Below, piece by piece: positions 1 through 9,316 of a stretch of DNA of 64,000 bases. A program made the translations under genes and the position numbers. Origin of the DNA: Anodontia alba (taxonomy: Eukaryota > Mollusca > Bivalvia > Lucinida > Lucinidae). The notes below the pieces were generated by a model. It was not told where the DNA came from and searched no databases. It saw nothing but the letters and a program-made list of their open reading frames with translations. Location: assembly GCA_964016985.1 (NCBI GenBank), contig OZ024828.1:30891129-30955128 (forward strand), in the 5' to 3' direction. Each line of letters opens with the position of its first letter. Position 1 is the stretch's first letter.

Positions 1-175
1 TTGCCATATTTTTGCGAAGAGTTCCGTTTACTGGAAAGAGACTTTATGCGGTCTCTTTTTCACGAAAACTAGACAAACAATTTTAAAGCACTGCGAATGT
101 GCATATGTCACATGTACGAATACATAACAGATTGTTACGTATGCGTACAGTTGTAAGCTTAACTAACAGTTACAC

Positions 176-642
176 ATCGTCGTTGAGGAGTCAAATAGTC
201 GTATTTCAGATTTCTTAACTTTTCAGGAGAAAGAAAAACCTTTATAGTTTTTGCTAGACTTGACCAATATTGGCAAAATTCGGACAGTATTGTATTTAGT
301 GACATACAAATTCACTGCTATAGCTGTTCTGATCTTACAGATGAAAATTCATACCATCTCTCGACTAAATCACTTGTTTCAACATTTTGATACATTTCTC
401 TCTCCACTTACGGCATTTAAATGCTTAAAATGCATCAAGACATCGTATCTCATTAGAGAGACTATACAAACAATACAAAAATATTGTCTAAATGCTCGTA
501 ACAAGGTCTAAGGGGGTTCTAATTTGCCTAGAGATATGAGAATTTGAGAAAAGGCGCGCTGAATGGCAGGTATTCCCGCGTTGCTAAAAAGTCGTTTTGG
601 CAAAAAAATGGAGTTACGAGGTTTTGACTCCTCAACGACGAT
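176..642. repeat. Possible TIR element with 20-bp perfect inverted ends
   Basis: The words ATCGTCGTTGAGGAGTCAAA at 176-195 and its exact reverse complement at 623-642 bracket 467 bp without a coding frame of note. The outer neighbours (ACAC on the left, ATGTGT on the right) extend the inversion weakly. A related word (ACATATGCGTACAGTTGTAAGC, close to 134-157) occurs near 2078-2110, so the surroundings are repetitive. It could be a non-autonomous DNA transposon; no clear target-site duplication is seen. Confidence 0.45.
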
Positions 643-875
643 ATGTGTTTGAGTATTACATGTCGAATTTTACACATGTGCAAACAATACGAAATCTTTA
701 CGTCTCTTAAAATTGCAGTGTTTGATACAGAATAGAAATTATTCATGTAAGGTGGAAGGGACGCTATTCTTATATTAATAGGTTAGTCCTTTTACACTAT
801 GGCTTTGAGCAAACTGTTTGGCGACAGACCTGACTGACGTCTGATCAGGCTCCAGACTGTTTGTCACAGGTACTC

Positions 876-1151
876 ATTACGAAAACATACCTATATAATT
901 TTGACCCCCTTAAACCCCACTTTTCTATAGTAAAACTGGGGTTTATATGGGTATACGTTATTTTTTCTTATTTCTGCTCAAAAACATAGATTGTGGGTAC
1001 TCGTTAGAACGCCTCGCCGAGGCGGTTCTAACGAGTACCCAAAATCTCTGTTTGAGCAGAAATATGAAAAATATCAGAATTTTTATCTGAAAACTTTCAG
1101 TTTTTGGTGGTGAAATTTTCAATATATTTGAATAGGCGTGTTTTCGTAATG
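876..1151 (+). mobile_element. Family A foldback MITE, copy 1
   Basis: First of 17 copies in this window. Family layout, plus orientation: a 20-bp terminal repeat (CATYACGAAAACAYGCC..), a short inner inverted pair around ACCCCACTTT / AAACTGGGGT, then a near-perfect hairpin whose arms run about 55 nt from TTTCTGCTCAAAA through GTGGGTACTCGTTAGAAC to a single unpaired base, then TCTGAAAATTTTCAG and the opposite terminal repeat ending CGTAATG. No open frame and no obvious target-site duplication. In this copy the left hairpin arm lacks one C (GAACGCCTCG) and the right arm reads CCCAAAATCT. Confidence 0.9.
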
Positions 1152-1668
1152 GATGCAAAAAGTGAAAAGATTGAGCAAATGTCATTTCTATATATAATTT
1201 AAAATCCCGTTTGCGTTTAAAATTCTATCAAAGAATGGACTAGGACCTGTTTCACAAATGGGTGCCAAACATTTTTTTTTGTGTGTGTGTAAAATGTGTT
1301 AAAAGTAAACGGGATGATAAATAGAGCATATCAAAGTGGCTGGAATGACAGTTACAACATTATTGTAACATACTGGACCTCTAGTTTAAGTAGGGGTCAA
1401 GGAGGTCAGGGCGGTCAAATTGGGAGGGGCATGGGGAAAATAATTTTTTAGAACATGGTCTTGAAGCATATCAGAGCCACCGGTATAACAGGTGGACATT
1501 TATACAGTTAACATTGTTTACGTAGGTTCAAAGCAGGGGTCATTAGGTTCTAAGTTTGCGACTGCGGGGATATGCGATGGCCCACCATCGTGGGAGTGAC
1601 GGTCAAGTGAAAAACACTTTTATAGTTTATTGTGACCTCTTCTTCATTTAATTAAGAGATGCGACATA
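1152..1668. other. Unassigned non-coding stretch
   Basis: No open frame or repeat structure recognised. A short GT run lies near 1278. Text such as GGGGTCAAGGAGGTCAGGGCGGTCAAATT near 1395 looks like decayed repeat of the kind seen at 11-12 kb, but no copy boundary is visible. Confidence 0.5.
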
Positions 1669-2025
1669 AAATCGAAATTCAATGGCTCGAACATCCTTTG
1701 GACCACATAGACTAGTTCGAGACATGGGTAGTTCGAGCCAGTGAGTGCTACTCATGGTGCCAAGTAAAAGTGCAAATAGCGATAATTTTGTGATTTTTTT
1801 TTCGATTTTCTACAGAATATTTGAATATTGAGTGTACTCATTAGAATCGCCTCGATGAGGCGATTCTAATGAGTACACACAACATACAATTTCATGATAA
1901 AATAAAAAAAAAATCCAAAATGTTTTTCTTGAGCTGTTGAAAGAATTTCGTAGGGACTCATAAAACGAGTTGGAATTAGCCATGGTAAACGAGCCATCAG
2001 TGTTCGAGCTATTGAGTTTCGACTG
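1669..2025. mobile_element. Family B pogo/Tigger-like MITE, copy 1
   Basis: Family B is 345-370 bp with ends resembling pogo/Tigger elements (CAGTCGAACCTCAATGG ... CTG) flanked by TA. Here TA (1667-1668) precedes a decayed left end and the right end reads TTTCGACTG followed by TA (2026-2027). Subterminal words CTCGAACAT and GTTCGAGC recur in both halves. The centre is the hairpin GTGTACTCATTAGAATCGCCTCG / mirrored at about 1833-1879. No transposase frame, so it must rely on a helper transposase elsewhere. Confidence 0.8.
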
Positions 2026-2186
2026 TATGTGTATGGTTCGTATATATCATACGAAGGTTTCACATAAATTGTCCACGTTACATATGCGTACAGTTGTAAG
2101 CAAAGGATAACACATCAAGATCGCCATGTGTTACATATGTGTATAACGTAACACATGTTAAGTATTCGTACAACTGTACATGTACC

Positions 2187-2458
2187 ATCACGAAACATAC
2201 CTATATAATTTTGACCCCCTTAAACCCCACTTTTATGTAGTAAAACTGGGGTTTGCAGGGGTATACATTATTTTTCTTACTTCCGCTAAAAACACAGATT
2301 GTGGGTACTCGTTAGAACCGCCTCACCGAGGCGGTTCTAACGAGTACCCACAATCTATGTTTTGAGCAGAAATATGAAAAATAGAGTTTTTTATCTGAAA
2401 TTTTCAGTTTTTGGAGATAAAATTTTCTATATATTTGAATGGGCGTGTTTTCGTAATG
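2187..2458 (+). mobile_element. Family A MITE, copy 2
   Basis: About 272 bp, between CATCACGAAACATACC and CGTAATG. One A is missing in the left terminal repeat. The hairpin tip reads CCTCA-C-CGAGG, so one arm carries an uncompensated G-to-A change. Confidence 0.9.
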
Positions 2459-3195
2459 ACAAACGTTACACAAGTTACGTATTCATATATTTTGTATGGG
2501 TGACATATGCACACGCACAAAGCATTCAATTCAACGTCTCAATATTTTGGATGACTTATTAAATATTTATAATGAATATTTTGAACAAATGGTCGCAACA
2601 ATTTACCAAAAGAACCACAGTTGAATTCAACTAATACTCCTGATAGCGAAGCACCGTCCCTGGAATTAAATTTACAAATGCATATCTAATGACAGAATCC
2701 CTAATAAAACTTATAACAAACGGGACAACTTTGATTCTGATATTGTAAATTTTCCATTTTTTAGATGGCGATATCACTCGTGCTACTATCCTATAATGTA
2801 TGTGTTTCTCATTTCATTCGTCTTGCTAAAGCATCTAGTCAAGTTAGTAACTTATACGAAATAAAATTTTAAACTGCTAAGCTTCTAAAGCAAGGGTATC
2901 TTTATCATAAACTACGTAAAATAATTCCAACGCCGTAATATCCAAATATTACGATGGTTTGAAAATGCATCTACAAGAAGGTCTGTCAAGACCTGAATTT
3001 TATGGATTCTCGTTTCTGCTCGTCATTTTCACCTGTGCATGCAACTATGTAAATTAAAAGTGCAAACATAACATATTATGTAACGGGGCCATAGGCGTAG
3101 CGCTCAGTACGCACATACGCATGAGCGTAGCATGCGTAAGAAACTTTTTTATGATGAAGTGGCATTAACATAAAATATTTGGTTCCCTACATTTG
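2459..3195. other. Unassigned AT-rich stretch
   Basis: No supported gene, RNA or repeat. A short self-complementary GCATACGCATGAGCGTAGCATGCG-like patch near 3105-3140 is the only local structure noticed. Confidence 0.5.
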
Positions 3196-3261
3196 GGGCT
3201 GCTCTTAAAGGAAAGAATTTGCTCCCTCTGGGAGCAAATTCTTTCCTTTAAGAGCAGTCCC
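3196..3261. repeat. Perfect hairpin, GGAAAGAATTTGCTCCC type
   Basis: GGGGCTGCTCTTAAAGG.. and its reverse complement form about 30-nt arms around a 3-nt tip (TCT). The same core occurs near 36100-36168, 48610-48670, 50457-50520 and, decayed, near 29920-30012 and 53625-53665, often followed by a word like CCCTTTTCAGAAGGGGAT. It is therefore a small dispersed foldback family. Confidence 0.75.
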
Positions 3262-3666
3262 TTATTTAGAAGTGCTTCAAGGCATACTTTTTCAAGAGTT
3301 TTCCTGGATTTGCGTACAAATAATTCTGTGTTAGCTACGCCACTGGGGGCACTTCATATATCAGCATACAAATATGTCACACTCGATATAACCCTTGCCT
3401 TTGCTCAGTAAAACTTCTTTTTGTTATCAGGAAAGGAATCATGTAAGCATATTGCTTTCATTACAGTATTTTTACTTTGTTCTTGTGTGTATAACATGTT
3501 TGTTGCACGCCAAATGAGTTCGTAATAAAATACGTACAAATCAAATTTCCTTTACAAACTTTTCGTGTATGTAATAAATTACCAGGAAGACGAGCCCGAC
3601 TGCTGATCTGTCTGCGCAGAATCTTATAGTAATTGCATGTATACAGGTGATAACGTGCACTTTGCC

Positions 3667-3905
3667 GGAAGCCTTTGTCATGTTGGCCGCGTCTATCGAA
3701 AAAGGGCCTTCGATAATGCGCAAAAAGCGCAGATTCATATCACCCTAAGCATGCGCAAAATATCCTCCAGGATTGTTCTTCCATTCATACATACTGTAGT
3801 ATCCAATAAGTCTGTTAGCGGACAGGGAAGGTCCTGATCTGACCGTGCGGGCTGATCTGGGCCTTCGCTGTCCGTTATACCGCACGTTTTCGCACGGTGC
3901 GGCCA
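3667..3905. repeat. Foldback repeat with GGCCGCG-type ends and TGATC core, copy 1
   Basis: Ends GGCCGCGTCTATCGAAAA and CGTTTTCGCACGGTGCGGCC are inverted. Near the right end GCGGACAGGGAAGGTCCTGATCTGAC pairs imperfectly with GGCTGATCTGGGCCTTCGCTGTCCG. The same element occurs at about 5112-5310, and its hairpin core recurs at 31.7, 37.76, 37.94 and 43.03 kb. Confidence 0.65.
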
Positions 3906-4072
3906 GTTAAAACTCTAATGAATCGACTGAAAATATCGACGTTTAAAGACTGATTCAGGACATGGTTAGCCCAAATAAGCCTCCGTATACATGCCGTCTA
4001 AATAAAGCATTCGCCATGGACTACAGAATCATTGTATTTATTGAACTGCTCAAAGGAGTGAGAATGACCGGA

Positions 4073-4170
4073 TATAACGTACTTTCGGACATGTGGGCCC
4101 AGCAAAGATTCAGATCAGCCTGCGCATGGCGATTTACAGGGCGTATTTTAGACAGATACGGAGTCTGATC
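4073..4170. repeat. Dispersed GCGAAGATTCAGATCAGCCTGCGCAT-type repeat (part)
   Basis: Contains CGGACATGTGGGCCCAGC, AAAGATTCAGATCAGCCTGC and a following GTCTGATCAG. Related stretches occur near 5700-5860, 6172-6310, 33985-34130, 34230-34410, 36500-36665, 51325-51470, 54120-54215, 54570-54660 and 57680-57860. No clean ends are visible here. Confidence 0.5.
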
Positions 4171-4225
4171 AGATTATTACTGGGCGCAATTTGGACAGAT
4201 ACGGATTAAAAGTTTCATCAATTAA

Positions 4226-4428
4226 CCCTTATCTTGCTGAATAAATTAAGGTACCACGCCCACTTTCAATTTCCAGCCAATCAGATTACTTGATCCGGGT
4301 TTTTGATTTTGATAGAAATTCACATATTTAATGACAAACAGTGCAGATCCAGATCGGTTGGCTTCTTCAGAAGCCAACAGATCTAGATCTACACTGTTTG
4401 CTATAAGTCGTGTTCAGCAAGAGAAGGG
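4226..4428. mobile_element. Family D piggyBac-like (TTAA) MITE, copy 1
   Basis: Family D is about 205 bp with ends CCCTTGTCCTGCTGAA, flanked by TTAA on both sides, the target preference of piggyBac elements. Here TTAA lies at 4222-4225 and 4429-4432. The interior has a decayed tRNA-free AT stretch and then a 34-nt-arm hairpin starting ACAAACAGTGCAGATCC and turning at TTCTTCAGAA. Two ends have drifted (CCCTTATCTTGCTGAA; TTCAGCAAGAGAAGGG). Confidence 0.8.
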
Positions 4429-4468
4429 TTAAGAGCGAGGTTCTGCGCGGTTAAATGTTGCCTTTGGA

Positions 4469-4469
<1 letters not shown>

Positions 4470-4500
<31 letters not shown>
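4470..4500. repeat. Poly-A tract
   Basis: A run of about 31 A. It is not tied to a recognised retroposon. Confidence 0.9.
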
Positions 4501-4501
<1 letters not shown>

Positions 4502-4637
4502 ATGCAAAAGAACGAAAATCGGAGGCTCGGTAAAACTGGTTTCAGGACTCTACTGACCGTTCCGGAGTGGTTCCCACGGTTGCAGCTCTTTGTTTGTCCA
4601 TCGGTGGTTTCATATGTGGTGTTTGTTTTGTCATCTC

Positions 4638-4917
4638 ATTACGTAAACACGCCTATTCAAATATATAGAAAATTTCACCTCCAAAAACTGAAAATTTTCA
4701 GATAAAAACTCTGATATTTTTTCATATTTTGGCTCAAAACATAGATTGTAGGTACTCTTTAGAACCGCCTCAGTGAGGCGATTCTAACGAGTACCCACAA
4801 TCTATGTTTTTTGAGCAAAAATAAGAAAAAGGGGTGTATACCCCCGTAAACCCCAGTTTTACTGTATAAAATTGGGGTTTAATGGGGTCAGTATTATATA
4901 GACATGTTTTCGTGATG
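4638..4917 (-). mobile_element. Family A MITE, copy 3
   Basis: Minus orientation (the TTGACCCC side is on the right). Left end CATTACGTAAACACGCC, right end GACATGTTTTCGTGATG. The hairpin tip reads GCCTCA-G-TGAGGC, a paired double change relative to the usual CCTCG/CGAGG, while the outer arms carry mismatches. Confidence 0.88.
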
Positions 4918-5111
4918 TCCTCAACTCTCCTTTTTTTTTGGTGTCTCAGCTAGGCTGTGCTTCGTGATTATGGCATTTCCTGAATATCTTAACATATTTT
5001 TACAGCATCACTGAAAATGTAGAAGTAATCAAAGGAGTGAATATGACCTGCTAAAATTTTGGAAGCATGGAATAAACGAAAGTGCGCTATTTCGAATCTC
5101 CTCGAAGACCA

Positions 5112-5310
5112 CTTGGCCGCGTCAAACGAAAAGGTGCCTACGAACACGCGCAAAACTTGCGTTCACACCAGTCTGCACATGGGCAGTCTCATCCGGGCCC
5201 TTGCTCTCCACTGAAACATTCTATACTATCCAACGATTCTGTTTAAGGACGGGAAGTTCCTGATCAGACTGCGAGGATACCCGAAGACACGTTTTCGCAT
5301 AGCGCGGCCA
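5112..5310. repeat. Foldback repeat with GGCCGCG-type ends, copy 2
   Basis: Starts GGCCGCGTCAAACGAAAA and ends ACGTTTTCGCATAGCGCGGCC, which are inverted relative to one another. The interior shares AACATTCTATACTATCCAA and GGACGGGAAGTTCCTGATC with the copy at 3.7-3.9 kb. Confidence 0.65.
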
Positions 5311-5327
5311 ACTCTCGCTTTATTTAG

Positions 5328-5547
5328 CCCATTAAAGACTGAATAAACTCTCCTACGCTATATATTGGAAGAGTCCATTTTCGATTTTAGGTATGTCAGG
5401 CTATATGATATAGACATTCCTAAAGAAAAAATGTTGAACTATTTGCAAACAGTGGAGACCCAGATCAGACGCCGCGTTCTGCGGCGTCAGATCTGGGTCT
5501 GCACTGTTTGCCAACTACCCGTTAAGGGGTCTCCAGTCTTCAATGGG
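5328..5547 (+). mobile_element. Family F TTAA-type MITE, copy 1
   Basis: Ends CCCATTAAAGACTG and CAGTCTTCAATGGG are inverted and flanked by TTAG on both sides. The centre is the hairpin at 5445-5511 (GCAAACAGTGGAGACCCAG..., tip TTCT between GCCGCG and CGGC). A second copy in opposite orientation lies at 48291-48510. Confidence 0.75.
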
Positions 5548-5699
5548 TTAGAAGACACCTCTTGCTAAAGACAGATGCTGACGATAACCCTATCCAGACA
5601 ATCTTTATTGAAACTAATATATAACATTTCCTTACTTGTTGATCTGTCTGCTGCATTATATTAAACAGTCATGCTCTAAAAATAAGTCTCATCGTCTTG

Positions 5700-5860
5700 G
5701 CTGCCAACTTGGTGCATTGCACGTGTACGTAAGGATTGGATGTTAGGAAGTAGCTGACAAATGACACGCAAGTTCAGAAAATGAACCTTTTGACATGTGC
5801 GCTCAATGCAGACGCAAGTCAGCCTGCGCATCCGTGCAGTCTGATAAGTCTTCACTGTGC
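5700..5860. repeat. Decayed member of the GATCAGCCTGCGCAT-type repeat
   Basis: Carries CAAGTCAGCCTGCGCATCC and GCAGTCTGATAAGTCTTCACTGTGC. It directly precedes family A copy 4. Confidence 0.4.
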
Positions 5861-5891
5861 ACACGAAAAAAATTTGCATCGCTGGCTATCC

Positions 5892-6171
5892 ATTATGAAA
5901 CACGCCTATTCAAATACATCGAAAAATTTCGCCACCAAAAACTAAAAGTTTTCAGAGAAAAATTCTGATATTTTTCATATTACTGCTCATACATTGCTTG
6001 TGAATACTCATTAGAACCGCCTCGTCTAGGTGGTTCTTATGAGTACCCACAATCTATGTCTTTAAGCAGAAATAAAAAAAATAGAGTATACCTCTGTAAA
6101 CCCCAGTTTTACTATATAAAAATGGGGTTTGGGTGGGGGGGTCAAATTTATATTGGTATGTTTTCGCGATG
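5892..6171 (-). mobile_element. Family A MITE, copy 4
   Basis: Minus orientation, bounded by CATTATGAAACACGCC and TTTTCGCGATG. The hairpin is worn (ACTCATTAGAACCGCCTCGTCTAGGTGG), so this is one of the older copies. A G-run has grown in the GTGGGG patch on the right. Confidence 0.85.
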
Positions 6172-6310
6172 CACGAGGAAACTCTGCACCACTGGTTAAC
6201 TAAAATGTGTTCAGTGAGGATTCTGATTAGACTGCAGGCTGCAGCTGTTCTGAATTTTTGCTGGGCGCACATATACGATACGTTTTCGGACGTTGCGGCT
6301 TATATAAGCA
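6172..6310. repeat. GATCAGACTGC-type repeat fragment
   Basis: Contains CAGTGAGGATTCTGATTAG, a GCTGGGCGCACATA word and ACGATACGTTTTCGGACG. These match, in mirrored order, the group seen at 4.1 kb. Confidence 0.4.
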
Positions 6311-6499
6311 CCATTTCCTCATTTTATTTCTCTTATTGACCTTCTGCAGGCAGCCCTCAGACTGGTTCCGTCTGTTTATTATCTAACAAAGCATAAATAG
6401 GTAGCAAAAACTGTACGCATTTCCTTAAACAATAAACTCTAACAATTAACTGAGAATCAAACATGTCTGTTCCAATCCCTTTCTGTCTGTGCTTTTGAA

Positions 6500-6735
6500 A
6501 GTTGTGTTTTATGTTTCTGTTGGAGCTATTTCAGGAGAGAATGGTAAAAATGAGCATCTACACGTACAAATTGCGATGTTTCAAAGTTTGGCTTGTTTTG
6601 TACCGAAGAGAACATACACGTGTTCTAATCATTTCTATTTGTATCTTTGAAGGTCGTTTTTTATGTTTTTGTAGGAGCTATTGCAGGAGAGATATGAGCA
6701 TCTACAAGTAGCGACTTTTCAAAGGTGTTGCTTGA
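6500..6735. repeat. Two-copy direct duplication (about 170 bp apart)
   Basis: AGTTGTGTTTTATGTTTCTG.. GGAGCTATTTCAGGAGAGA..ATGAGCATCTACA near 6500-6560 recurs as GGTCGTTTTTTATGTTTTTG.. GGAGCTATTGCAGGAGAGATATGAGCATCTACA near 6652-6710. The unit is followed each time by a TTTACTGAAGA-like or TACCGAAGAGAACATACA word. Confidence 0.6.
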
Positions 6736-6755
6736 TTTTTACTGAAGAAAATATA

Positions 6756-7121
6756 CAATCGAACTTCAATGGCTCGAACATGTTGGGACCATGGAAATTT
6801 GTTCTAGACATGGGTACATGTATTTCGAGTCATCGAACGTTTATCATAGCGCCTGAACAGACAGTTAGGGATAATTTAGGAATGTCTTTTTCATCTTCTA
6901 TAAAATAATGGTATGCTGAGTGTACTCATTAGAATCGCCTCAATGAGGCGATTCTAATGAGTACAAACAACATACATTTTCATGGTAAAATAAGAAAATT
7001 TCCCTAAAATATCCCTTACCATCTTCTTGTGTATCGGAAGAACTTCCTATGGACTCAAAAACGAGTTCGAGTCAACCAGAGTAAACGAGCTATCCGTGTT
7101 CGAGTCACTGAAGATTTACTG
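6756..7121. mobile_element. Family B pogo/Tigger-like MITE, copy 2
   Basis: TA at 6754-6755, left end CAATCGAACTTCAATGG, right end GAAGATTTACTG, then TA at 7122-7123. The central hairpin (about 6919-6966) has tip CCTCA-A-TGAGG, fully paired. Confidence 0.82.
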
Positions 7122-7286
7122 TACTCAAACGCATGTCACGTGCACCTAGCCCAACCCAACCAGACATCACCGACCCCACCCCAAAAGGGGTCATTAAGAG
7201 TCAACATCTAACCTTGACCATGTTTAACGTAATGCCGACGCAGTTAATGAGCATTTTACCAACAGTATAGTTAACGCTTACATGCA

Positions 7287-7441
7287 TCACTGAGTAAAAT
7301 TTTCAGCAGACGACATTTTGAAATATTTTCGTATTTTTCCCAGGAAAGAGGATTTGACATTTCATGCAAATTGTCTGCATGTAATGTCAAATCATGTTTC
7401 TGAGGAAAATATCAAATTTTCGTCTGCTAAATTTGCCCAGT
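7287..7441. mobile_element. Family K foldback element, copy 1
   Basis: Family K has ends like TGAGTAAAATTTTCAGCAGACGAC and, inverted, TCGTCTGCTAAATTTGCCC, and a central palindrome around GGATTTGACATTTCATGC.AATTGTCTGC. Other members are at 13578-13775, 13886-14115, 43790-44000 and 58916-59101. Arms in this copy have many mismatches. Confidence 0.65.
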
Positions 7442-7570
7442 GCGAGGTAAAGGTTAAGCATTTTAATGGGAACTTTAACAGCAGACGACTTAAACTGACA
7501 TAAATGGATCACACCTACACCTGTCTCTGACTCCACGTGCTTCGCCCATTCGTAAGCCCACTCCAAAAGG

Positions 7571-7675
7571 GGTCTGATTAACCGCCTATAGGACTACATG
7601 TAAGCCTGTCCAGAAAAAATGTGGTTTAATGGGTTGGCTGGGCCGTAAAACCTCAATTTAAATAAAGTAAAAATA
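7571..7675 (+). repeat. SINE family S1 tail, plus orientation
   Basis: TTAACCGCCTATAGGACTAC, a CAGTAAA-like stretch and GGGTTGGCTGGGCCGTAAAACCTCAA match the 3' tail of the full S1 copies at 23374-23680 and 54227-54568. No tRNA-like head precedes it. Confidence 0.7.
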
Positions 7676-7686
7676 ATAATAATGAT

Positions 7687-7868
7687 GACATTCTTTCGCT
7701 AGAAACTGACTACTGCCCTTCTTGAATCAGCGGAAGAAAGTGACCGACCGTAGAATATATTTCATGATCAATCTCCATAAAAGAATGTTTCCGGACCCGT
7801 CGGGGATCGAACCCACGACCTCCTGACCGACGCCGGCAAAGGGACCAGTAGGAATCAGTCTAGACATC
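7687..7868 (-). repeat. SINE family S1 head and body, minus orientation
   Basis: Read on the minus strand it has a tRNA-like B box (GGGTTCGATCC), then ACATTCTTT..GGAGATTGATCATGAAATAT and CCGCTGATTCAAGAAGGGCAGTAGTCAGTTTC, as in full S1 copies. It lies only 11 bases after an S1 tail in the opposite orientation, so the pair looks like one S1 with an inverted tail, or two insertions. Confidence 0.72.
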
Positions 7869-8327
7869 CGCACATCTCTGGTGTCAATTCGAAGCAGAAC
7901 TTTGAGAAAGTAAACGTAGCCTTGCCACTAGGCGTTAAAATGAATAATATGGATACAAAATCATCTATTTGCATCAAAATGAGCAGTATAAGTTTTATAA
8001 CTGGTCTACTCTCCTTTCTCAATTTTACGATAATACCTATTAGCCAAGATATGTATTGGAGACTCTACCAAATAGACTTGGCATTGTTAATAATAAACAA
8101 AAATGATCAGACTTTTATTATCAGACTAGCAGCTAGTCTACAGTGGACGTAACTTTTCACCACCGTGTCTCTGCAATGAACTCTTCCGTCTGTGAATTTG
8201 AACGCGCCAATTGTTGCAAATAGGGATATCAGCCAAAAGTCTAGAACCAAAAATCAAACAAAGTAGGTCCTGATGAGACAGCTCATTTTGAGCCGTCCCA
8301 TCTGGACCTATACTGTTTGCATACATA
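7869..8327. other. Unassigned stretch with half of a GCAAACAGTG hairpin
   Basis: No gene. Near 8285-8320 the words CCATCTGGACCTATACTGTTTGC match one arm of the second hairpin core. The other arm, if any, has been lost. Confidence 0.45.
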
Positions 8328-8922
8328 CAGTCGAACCTCGATGGCTCGAACATTTTTGGGACCATGAAAATTTATTCTAGATATGGGTAGTTCGAGCCTC
8401 TGAGGTTAATCATAGCCCCAGGTTAAGAGACAAATGTGAATTTCTTTTCGATCTTCTATAAACTAATGGTACGTATGTTGAGTGTACTCATTAGAATCGC
8501 ATCGATGAGGAGATTCTAAATTAATGTGTATACACAACAAACATATTGATGATAAACTAAGAATTAAACCTTAAATCTCCCTAAACATCTGTTTTCTTGA
8601 GCCGACGGAAGAATTTCCTAGTGTTACGACCGAGCACTCCTTTCTTCGATTATCTGCCTTGGCAGATTACGCATATCTTCTAAGTATATATTCAATCTCT
8701 GACAACTGCATCAGGGAGTCGACTCTTTGGCTCAGTGGTTAGAGCATTGGATTTTTAACCGGGAGGACCAGGTTCGATTCCCACGGCAGGCGTTAGAATT
8801 TTTTCAGCTATGCTTCATTCCTTTGTTACGGCTTTCATGTCGTAAGACTAGGGACTCAAAAACGAAGTCGAATTAGCCTCAGTAGAGGGGTCATCGGTGT
8901 TCGAGTCATTGAGGTTTAATTC
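8328..8922. mobile_element. Family B pogo/Tigger-like MITE, copy 3, interrupted
   Basis: TA (8326-8327), left end CAGTCGAACCTCGATGG and a decayed right end GAGGTTTAATTC before TA (8923-8924). The central hairpin at 8480-8530 is damaged. A 226-bp insertion at 8622-8847 splits the right half; removing it rejoins the familiar GAATTTCCTAGGGACTC. Confidence 0.8.
8622..8847. mobile_element. Nested insertion with tRNA-like core and TTACGAC ends
   Basis: Sits inside family B copy 3. CTAG occurs on both sides (8618-8621 and 8848-8851), consistent with a 4-bp target duplication. Ends TGTTACGAC and GTCGTAAGA are inverted with one mismatch. Residues 8714-8791 look like a tRNA: TGGCTCAGTGGTTAGAGC (A box) and GGTTCGATTCC (B box). 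It may be a DNA transposon carrying a tRNA-like sequence, or a SINE with chance ends. Confidence 0.55.
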
Positions 8923-9316
8923 TATTTGTTTTGATCTACCGAGCTGAAAGGATTAAAAGAGCGTCAACAACATATAGCCCCAAGCTCTAACACAAGAAAG
9001 AGTCAATAGGGGTCCGCTGTTACTTTCCTGCAAAAGTACTTTCACTTATTATCAAGCTAACAGTTTTAATGAGAACGTTAATAACAGCTGACTAAATATG
9101 ATCTGGCCCATTTCCAGCCGCAGACTCCGCCCCAGCCTAACTGCTAATCCCGAAAGTGGAATAAATTCTTTCGTTTTAAAGTACACCCATTTTCGGAGGG
9201 GGAATAAATGCTTTTGCTTCAAAGCCTTTTGACAATGTTACCTCCCCTTAAACTGTTGGACAGATGAGGGGCAGGATGAGAAGCGGGGTAAGCGGCTCAG
9301 AAATTACAAATGTCGT
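8923..9316. other. Non-coding 3' flank of zinc-finger gene 1
   Basis: No gene seen. GGAATAAATTCTTTCGTTTTAAAG and GGGGAATAAATGCTTTTGCTT near 9160-9220 resemble degraded arms of the GGAAAGAATTTGCTCCC hairpin. No convincing minus-strand poly-A signal (TTTATT on the plus strand) was found close to the stop. Confidence 0.4.
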
